IMG/VR virus record: IMGVR_UViG_3300044846_001112
Coordinates: 1-33,873 of that record
Strand: one strand, 5' to 3'
Source: a virus
Length of the DNA stretch: 33,873 nucleotides
Part shown: positions 28,574 to 33,873 of the stretch, piece by piece
Layout: the number at the start of each line of letters is the position of its first letter
Position numbering within the stretch: position 1 is the stretch's first letter
The notes under the pieces: generated by a model
The model's input: the letters and a program-made list of their open reading frames with translations, nothing else
What the model was told of the DNA's origin: nothing
Database searches by the model: none
Made by a program: the position numbers and the translations under genes

Positions 28574-29422
28574 ATGTGTGGTGGCGGATTTATTGGTGAT
28601 GCTTTAGGAAGCGTTGGTGACTTCATCGGTGATGTTGGCGATGTATTTGATGATGCAGTTGATTGGGTTGATGAAACAGTACAAGGTGCTGGTCAATGGA
28701 TTGACGATAAAGTAAACGATGAAATTCCAGGGGGTTGGGGTACGGTTGCTGCTGTTACTGGGGCTGCTTATTTTGGTATGCCAACAGAGTTTGGATTTGG
28801 TGAAGCCGCTGCTGGAGAAGCCGCTGGTTCTAGCCCTTGGTTATTAGGTGGCTCTGAAGTTGCAAGCCCTTGGGGTTTATCAACTACTGGTGGTGAATTT
28901 GGCGTATTTAATCCATCAACATTAGGTGGTTTTGGTATTGATACTGCTGCACTTGGTGGCATGGAGTGGCTTGGCGGTGTTGGATCATTGGCGGCTGGAA
29001 CTGCTGGATTGACTGCTTCTCAAATAGCTAACGCTGCAATGGCTGGGCAATATGGCTCAAACGCTGCTAGTGGATTAGGCTATTTAGGTGGTGCAAGTTC
29101 ATTGCCTAGCGGAACTGCTGGTATTCAAGGCGTTTCATCAACCCCTATTTGGGATAAAGTTAAGAAAGTTGGAGAATCATTCTTAGATGGACAGCAACAG
29201 CAACAAAGTGGCAACACAACTATGTTGTTAGCTAAGGGTTTGGGTGGATCACAACAAGATATTCCGCTTTCATACAACATGAACCAAAACCCATTCCAGT
29301 TTACGGCTCAATTGCCTATTCAAACGCAAGCAACGCCTGAAACTGATTTATCTAAGAAAACAGAATCATTAGACTTCAATAAAATAAACCAAAATTTAGC
29401 TTCTTTGTTAAGGAATCAATAA
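28574..29422 (+). CDS. Glycine/alanine-rich virion protein with amphipathic front
   Basis: The protein has 282 residues. The N-terminus MCGGGFIGDALGSVGDFIGD, then VGDVFDDAVDWVDETVQGAG, is a repetitive amphipathic region. The body is glycine/alanine/serine-rich and the end QLPIQTQATPETDLSKKTES is polar. It has the general character of internal virion or ejection proteins that cross membranes during DNA entry. It has the same kind of MCGG front seen in many podovirus structural proteins. Confidence 0.65.
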   Translation: MCGGGFIGDALGSVGDFIGDVGDVFDDAVDWVDETVQGAGQWIDDKVNDEIPGGWGTVAAVTGAAYFGMPTEFGFGEAAAGEAAGSSPWLLGGSEVASPWGLSTTGGEFGVFNPSTLGGFGIDTAALGGMEWLGGVGSLAAGTAGLTASQIANAAMAGQYGSNAASGLGYLGGASSLPSGTAGIQGVSSTPIWDKVKKVGESFLDGQQQQQSGNTTMLLAKGLGGSQQDIPLSYNMNQNPFQFTAQLPIQTQATPETDLSKKTESLDFNKINQNLASLLRNQ

Positions 29423-29423
29423 C

Positions 29424-30656
29424 ATGGCTCAATCACCATTTTTAACCGACCCAACCAATCCAGCTAATCCTGAGATTTTGGGGTTAGAACGCCAAAGAAA
29501 ACTTGCAGAGATGCTTCAACAGCGTGGTATGAAAACGCCTGAAGGTCAAATGGTAAGTGGTCGTTATGTTGCTCCATCTTGGACTCAGTATTTAGCTAAC
29601 GCTTTTGATGTTTATAGTGGAGCACAAGGTCAAAGAGATGTTGAGCAAAAGCAAGCAGAACTTGCACAAATGCTACGCAGAAAATCAGGCGAAGATGTCA
29701 TTAAATATAACGAACTTATGTATGGTTCTCCTGAACAAGCGACTTATGGTGCTGGCATGGAAGGCCCAACTAAGCAAGTTACTTCTCCTGAAGTTGCTGC
29801 TGACCCATCTAAAGCCTTCCAATTTGCCTTATCTTCTACAAGCCCAGTTCTTAATCAAATGGCTGTTGAACAACTCAAACCTAAAACCTTTAAAGAAGGT
29901 GAAATTGAGATGGTATTCAACCCAAGAACAGGCAAAAGAGAGCAAGTTGCTCAAGGTGGCACTAAGCTTCCAGCTGACATTCAAGGAGCAACTATTTTCT
30001 TGGGCTTGCAAAATAAAGACCCAAATACATGGACTCCTCAAGAAAGATTGGCTGTTGAAAATAAAGCTAAAGAATTTAGACAGTCAGGTGCTATGAATAC
30101 AGGTCAAAAAGGCTTGGATAACACTTTAAAATTGCGTAGTGATTTCCGTAGCGAACCTGTTTACAAAGATTTCCAAGCTATTGATAGTGCTTATCGTCAA
30201 ATTAACAAAGGTTTGGATGCTGGTAACGCAGCTGGTGATTTGGCAGCATCAACCAAGCTTATGAAGTTGTTAGACCCAACATCTGTTGTTCGTGAATCTG
30301 AGTTGGTAATGGCTATGCAGGCAACAGGCAAGCTTGATCAGCTTTATAACTATGCAAACAAGATTGCAACTGGTCAATTCCTAAGCCCAACGCAAAAAGA
30401 GCAATTTAGAGGTTTAGCAAAAGAGTTTTACAACTCTGCTGGCGAGCAATACAATTTGAAGCGTAAAGAGTACGCTGATATTGCTGAGAGAAATGAATTA
30501 AATGTTCCTGATGTTGTTGGTGCTGAAGTTAGAATGCAACCTACATCAGGTTCAAAGAAAGCTCCACCGCCACCAAAAATAAATGAAGTAATTGATGGTT
30601 ATAGATTTAAAGGTGGAAACCCAGCAGACCCTAAAAACTATGAAAAGGTGAAATGA
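29424..30656 (+). CDS. Internal virion-type protein
   Basis: The protein has 410 residues. The start AQSPFLTDPTNPANPEILGL and RQRKLAEMLQQRGMKTPEGQ, then VSGRYVAPSWTQYLANAFDV, resembles the front of phage internal virion proteins. The middle has helical KGLDNTLKLRSDFRSEPVYK and ELVMAMQATGKLDQLYNYAN. The C-terminus is proline/lysine-rich (KKAPPPPKINEVIDGYRFKG). It is probably an ejection protein. The stop overlaps the next start as ATGA. Confidence 0.65.
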   Translation: MAQSPFLTDPTNPANPEILGLERQRKLAEMLQQRGMKTPEGQMVSGRYVAPSWTQYLANAFDVYSGAQGQRDVEQKQAELAQMLRRKSGEDVIKYNELMYGSPEQATYGAGMEGPTKQVTSPEVAADPSKAFQFALSSTSPVLNQMAVEQLKPKTFKEGEIEMVFNPRTGKREQVAQGGTKLPADIQGATIFLGLQNKDPNTWTPQERLAVENKAKEFRQSGAMNTGQKGLDNTLKLRSDFRSEPVYKDFQAIDSAYRQINKGLDAGNAAGDLAASTKLMKLLDPTSVVRESELVMAMQATGKLDQLYNYANKIATGQFLSPTQKEQFRGLAKEFYNSAGEQYNLKRKEYADIAERNELNVPDVVGAEVRMQPTSGSKKAPPPPKINEVIDGYRFKGGNPADPKNYEKVK

Positions 30657-32260
30657 TGGCTGCTCCTTGGGAAAAATATCAAGCAACCCCTGAAGCTTCT
30701 GCTCCTTGGGAAAAATATGGTCAAGTTGAACCAACTGATGTTGCAGAACAACAGTTTGGCGAAACTGGTGGCGGTGCTGCTACTGGCAGACCTAATAGGC
30801 GTAATCAGGTTAATATTCAAGCCCAACCACGCCCATTAGAAGCTGTTGGTGCTGGGTTTGTTAAATCTATGTTTGTTGATCCTGTATTGGGTACTGCAAA
30901 GCTATTGTCAGGCGGTAATGTAGGTCAAGAAGCATCACAGAGATACGCAGAAGAAGCAAAACCATACAAAGAAGCATCACCTATTGGTTATGGTATTGGT
31001 CAGTTTGGTGGTTCAATTGCCCCAGCTTCTATGGTTATGAAGGGTTCTTCAATGATTCCTTCGTTTGCTAACTCACAATTGGCTCAAAATGTGCTAACTG
31101 GCACAACTATGGGGCTATTAACCCCACAGGAAACAGGCAAAACAGGCGTTGATTTTTACAAACAACAAGCCAAAGAAGGCGTTATTGGTGCTGGTGCTGG
31201 TTTTATCCCTACTGCTGCTGAAAAGCTTGGTTTTGCATTAAGAGGTAAGCCACAAACCCCTGAAATGACCGCTGCTATTGATAAGGCTAGGTCATTGGGT
31301 TATGTAATTCCACCAACTCAAGCCAATCCTAACCTTATTAACAAAACTGTTGAAGGTATTTCAGGTAAAGCCGCAACAGCACAAAACGCAAGTGCTAGAA
31401 ACCAGTTAATTACTAACGAATTAGCAGCACAGTCTTTAGGATTGCCAAAAGATACTGTGATCACTAGAGATGTTTTAGAGGGTATTAGAAAAACTGCTGG
31501 CACAGCATACGAAAATCTAAACTTATCAGGAACAATTAAGACAAGTTCTAAATATAACCAAGCTTTAGATGATATTGCTAAAGATGCTGTTAAAGCACAA
31601 CAAGGCTTTCCAAATGCAAAACCTAGCGAAGTTATTGACCTAGTTAATTCATTAAAATCACCTACTTTTGATGTTGGTGCTGCAACTTCTAAGATTAATT
31701 TGCTTAGAGATGATGCAGATAAAGCATTTAGACAAGGCGATACTGCTTTGGGTAGAGCAAATAGAAAAGCTGCCGAAGTTCTTGAAAATACAATTGAAGC
31801 TCACCTTGGCAACACCAAGCAAACAGACCTATTAGATAAGTTTAGAGAAGCTCGCCAATTAATTGCTAAGACTTACTCTGTTGAAAAAGCCGCCAATACG
31901 GTTACAGGCACGGTTGATGCTAAAAAACTAGCTGCCCAACTAGCCAAAGGCAAACCATTAAGTGGTGAACTTAAAGATGTTGCTGAGTTTAGTGCTAGAT
32001 TCCCTAAGGCCACGCAAACAACTGAAGGCATGGGTAGCTTGCCACAATTTAGCCCATTAGATTACATGGCTGGCGTAGGTGGCTCACTTGCAACGCAAAA
32101 CCCAGCATTATTAGGGGCGGCCGCTGGCAGACCATTACTAAGAGAAGCTGCTTTATCTAGCCCAATTCAGAACAGATTGGCACAAAGAACACCAAGACCA
32201 ACTTCAGAGTTAGCTAGACTACTCATGTTGCAACCAGCGAATCAATTAATAGGAGAGTAA
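30653..32260 (+). CDS. Large internal virion or ejection protein
   Basis: The protein has 535 residues; two ATGs in a row give either 535 or 534. The N-terminus contains two copies of APWEKY, each encoded within a 19-base exact repeat. The middle includes ASPIGYGIGQFGGSIAPASM and helical runs, and the rear has NRLAQRTPRPTSELARLLML. Proteins with repeated short 'PWxKY' fronts and glycine-rich membrane-active segments are typical of ejection proteins. It is the last gene before the tail fibre. Confidence 0.7.
   Translation: MMAAPWEKYQATPEASAPWEKYGQVEPTDVAEQQFGETGGGAATGRPNRRNQVNIQAQPRPLEAVGAGFVKSMFVDPVLGTAKLLSGGNVGQEASQRYAEEAKPYKEASPIGYGIGQFGGSIAPASMVMKGSSMIPSFANSQLAQNVLTGTTMGLLTPQETGKTGVDFYKQQAKEGVIGAGAGFIPTAAEKLGFALRGKPQTPEMTAAIDKARSLGYVIPPTQANPNLINKTVEGISGKAATAQNASARNQLITNELAAQSLGLPKDTVITRDVLEGIRKTAGTAYENLNLSGTIKTSSKYNQALDDIAKDAVKAQQGFPNAKPSEVIDLVNSLKSPTFDVGAATSKINLLRDDADKAFRQGDTALGRANRKAAEVLENTIEAHLGNTKQTDLLDKFREARQLIAKTYSVEKAANTVTGTVDAKKLAAQLAKGKPLSGELKDVAEFSARFPKATQTTEGMGSLPQFSPLDYMAGVGGSLATQNPALLGAAAGRPLLREAALSSPIQNRLAQRTPRPTSELARLLMLQPANQLIGE
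30661..30718 (+). repeat. 19-base direct repeat encoding APWEKY twice
   Basis: TGCTCCTTGGGAAAAATAT is exact at 30661-30679 and 30700-30718, offset by 39 bases (13 codons), so the reading frame is kept. It duplicates the APWEKY motif at the protein front. Confidence 0.85.
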
Positions 32261-32263
32261 ATA

Positions 32264-33760
32264 ATGTCACGCAATGGATCAGGAGTATATTCATTACCAG
32301 CTGGCAACCCAGTTGTCACAGGTACAACCATATCATCATCTTGGGCGAATACAACCCTAAGTGATATTGCAACTGCTCTTACAGGCTCAGTAGCTGCTGA
32401 CGGTCAAACAGCTATGACTGGCAACTTGCAGATGGGTAACAACAAAGTTACTGGTCTTGCTGTAGCTACATCGTCAGGCGATGCTTTATCTTATGGTCAA
32501 GCTGCTACTATTTCTGCTCTTACAGTAACAGGTGCTTTCGCTGCCAACGGTGGAGCAACACTAGGAGATGCTAGTGGAGATGCTTTAACTATTAACTCTA
32601 GTGCAGTATCTATTCCTAATGGGTTGAATTTTGATAGCAATACTTTTGTTATTGATGCTACTAATGACAGAGTTGGTGTAGGTACTGCTAGCCCAGCACA
32701 AAAACTTCATGTTGCATCTGCTGGCACAGTAGCAATTAGAGTTCAAAATACTGCTTCAAATGGTTCAGCAGCCACAAATTACATAAACACAACAACTACA
32801 TGCAATGTTGGAGTTGATGGAGTTGGTGGATATATTGAAACACTAGGTGCATATGCAACGGTTTTTTATACCAATTCAGTACAACGCATGATAATAGACT
32901 CTAGCGGTAATGTAGGTATTGGAACAAGTAGTCCTCAAGCTAAACTTCATGTCAGCGGAACTACAACAAGACCTATTATCCAAGCAACAAATACCAATGG
33001 AAATGCTGATATTAAATATCAGAGTACAAATAGAACTTATGTTGTTGGAGTAAATACAGGCGGTGCTGCTGGTGAGTTTGCTTTCTATGATGATACTGCT
33101 GGTGCAGAACGCATGAGATTAGACACTAGCGGTAACTTGCAAGTTGGTAGCTCAGGTTTTAACACTCGAATTGGTGCTTTTGTAGATGGCGGAGCAGACC
33201 GTGGAATTTTTCAAGCTGCCGTAGTTGGTGTTACAAATGGGTTTTATATTAACTATATAAATGGTTCAGGTTTAGTTGCAGTTAGATTTTCAGGTATTGC
33301 TACTACCGCAGCAGCAGCAAACGCACACTTAGATTCAGGGGATGACAATAGACTTTATCGTTCAACTTCTTCCATTCAATATAAAACAAATGTTGAAAAT
33401 ATTGCTAAAGAAAATTCTGATTCTGTATTAAATTTAAGACCTGTTTGGTATCGTTCATTAGCATCTGAAGATAAAAAAGATTGGTCTTGGTATGGCTTAA
33501 TTGCTGAAGAAGTTGCGGAAATAGAACCGAGATTGGTGCATTGGTCTTATCCTGATTCTGATTATGATGTCACAAACGAAAATGGCAAAATAAACAGAAC
33601 TTTAAAATCAAACGCAAAATTAGTTCCTGATGGCGTTCAATACGAAAGAGTATCAGTTCTTTTGTTAGATGTTGTTAAGCGTCAAGAAGAAGCAATTCAA
33701 GAACAACAAGCCATCATCAACGACCTAAAAGCTCGTATTGAAACATTAGAAGCTAAATAA
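32264..33760 (+). CDS. Tail fibre with C-terminal S74 chaperone domain
   Basis: The protein has 498 residues behind GGAG. The N-terminus MSRNGSGVYSLPAGNPVVTG and TTISSSWANTTLSDIATALT is a standard virion-binding front. The shaft has two modules of the kind RVGVGTASPAQKLHVASAGT and NVGIGTSSPQAKLHVSGTTT. From about residue 360 lies an S74-type chaperone (STSSIQYKTNVENIAKENSD, then SWYGLIAEEVAEIEPRLVHW) ending in a coiled coil. Such domains aid trimer folding and can cleave themselves off. It is the likely receptor-binding protein. The C-terminus continues across the genome ends (3-191). Confidence 0.9.
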   Translation: MSRNGSGVYSLPAGNPVVTGTTISSSWANTTLSDIATALTGSVAADGQTAMTGNLQMGNNKVTGLAVATSSGDALSYGQAATISALTVTGAFAANGGATLGDASGDALTINSSAVSIPNGLNFDSNTFVIDATNDRVGVGTASPAQKLHVASAGTVAIRVQNTASNGSAATNYINTTTTCNVGVDGVGGYIETLGAYATVFYTNSVQRMIIDSSGNVGIGTSSPQAKLHVSGTTTRPIIQATNTNGNADIKYQSTNRTYVVGVNTGGAAGEFAFYDDTAGAERMRLDTSGNLQVGSSGFNTRIGAFVDGGADRGIFQAAVVGVTNGFYINYINGSGLVAVRFSGIATTAAAANAHLDSGDDNRLYRSTSSIQYKTNVENIAKENSDSVLNLRPVWYRSLASEDKKDWSWYGLIAEEVAEIEPRLVHWSYPDSDYDVTNENGKINRTLKSNAKLVPDGVQYERVSVLLLDVVKRQEEAIQEQQAIINDLKARIETLEAK

Positions 33761-33873
33761 GGATAAATCATGGAACTAAAAGTAAATCAACTAGACCGCA
33801 ACACAGATGGTGACATCGTAACTACTGTTCATTGGACAGCTTCTAAACAAGATGGTGAATTCACAGCATCATC
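33570..33873. repeat. Right copy of the terminal near-identical repeat
   Basis: Counterpart of 1-304, same length and no indels, 13 substitutions. Being 304 bases at both extreme ends, it supports a circular or permuted molecule of about 33,569 bases. Because substitutions cluster in the last 180 bases, the two copies probably come from different strains. Confidence 0.85.
33770..33873 (+). CDS. Start of the small protein after the tail fibre, 3' truncated
   Basis: The first 34 codons match the gene at 201-482, including MELKVNQLDRNTDGDIVTTV and HWTA, but the next residue differs (S instead of I). The frame runs off the window end. In a circular genome this is the same gene as the left copy. 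Confidence 0.85.
   Translation, partial: MELKVNQLDRNTDGDIVTTVHWTASKQDGEFTAS

Overview
The window looks like one nearly complete genome of a tailed, short-tailed (podovirus-type) bacteriophage. Genes are tightly packed, mostly with 1-14 base overlaps of the ATGA, TAATG or TTGA kind. Every hallmark class is present: terminase subunits, a very long portal, scaffold, capsid, head-tail connector, tail fibre with an S74 chaperone tail, lysis genes and replication/recombination genes. There is no tail tape measure or sheath. The first 304 bases and the last 304 bases are the same locus with 13 substitutions and no indels, so I read the sequence as a circular or circularly permuted molecule of about 33.57 kb assembled from a mixed population. 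The fairly AT-rich composition, Gram-negative-type signal peptides, Shine-Dalgarno usage and overall flavour of the proteins suggest a Gram-negative host, perhaps a freshwater betaproteobacterium. The host is an inference, not something the sequence proves.

Layout. (1) Positions 1-3904, + strand: end of the tail fibre gene, small structural or membrane proteins, then a lysis block with a membrane/coiled-coil protein that could be an inner-membrane spanin, a GTA-type holin and an M15 peptidase endolysin. A secreted cysteine-rich repeat protein sits inside this block. (2) Positions 3891-7265, - strand: a probable early block with two HTH proteins, tiny membrane peptides, a tRNA-Asn, a PD-(D/E)XK exonuclease, an SSB-like protein and a secreted cysteine-rich peptide. 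It is driven by at least two promoters that share an operator-like inverted repeat (ACTGC-N6-GCAGT). (3) Positions 7377-12262, + strand: a Cro-like regulator, a structured RNA ending in a terminator, a DnaD/DnaT-like replication protein, a C5 cytosine methyltransferase, a Ref-like HNH nuclease, a RusA resolvase and many small conserved phage genes. (4) Positions 12299 to the end, + strand: a ParB-methyltransferase fusion, terminases, portal, tail-associated proteins, a glycosyltransferase, scaffold, capsid, connector, large tail/internal virion proteins and the tail fibre.

How the genes work together. No DNA polymerase, helicase loader, integrase, RNA polymerase or obvious lysogeny repressor is visible, so the phage probably recruits the host replisome through its DnaD-like protein and processes DNA with exonuclease, SSB, Ref and RusA. 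Two solitary methyltransferases without restriction partners suggest protection from host restriction. Early regulation seems to centre on 7282-7379, where two divergent promoters lie back to back beside the Cro-like gene. The most unusual element is the structured RNA at 7622-7739, placed directly against the ribosome binding site of the replication gene. Seven small genes (28-56 residues), two terminators and several TTG or possible ATT starts were found by reading the sequence directly.
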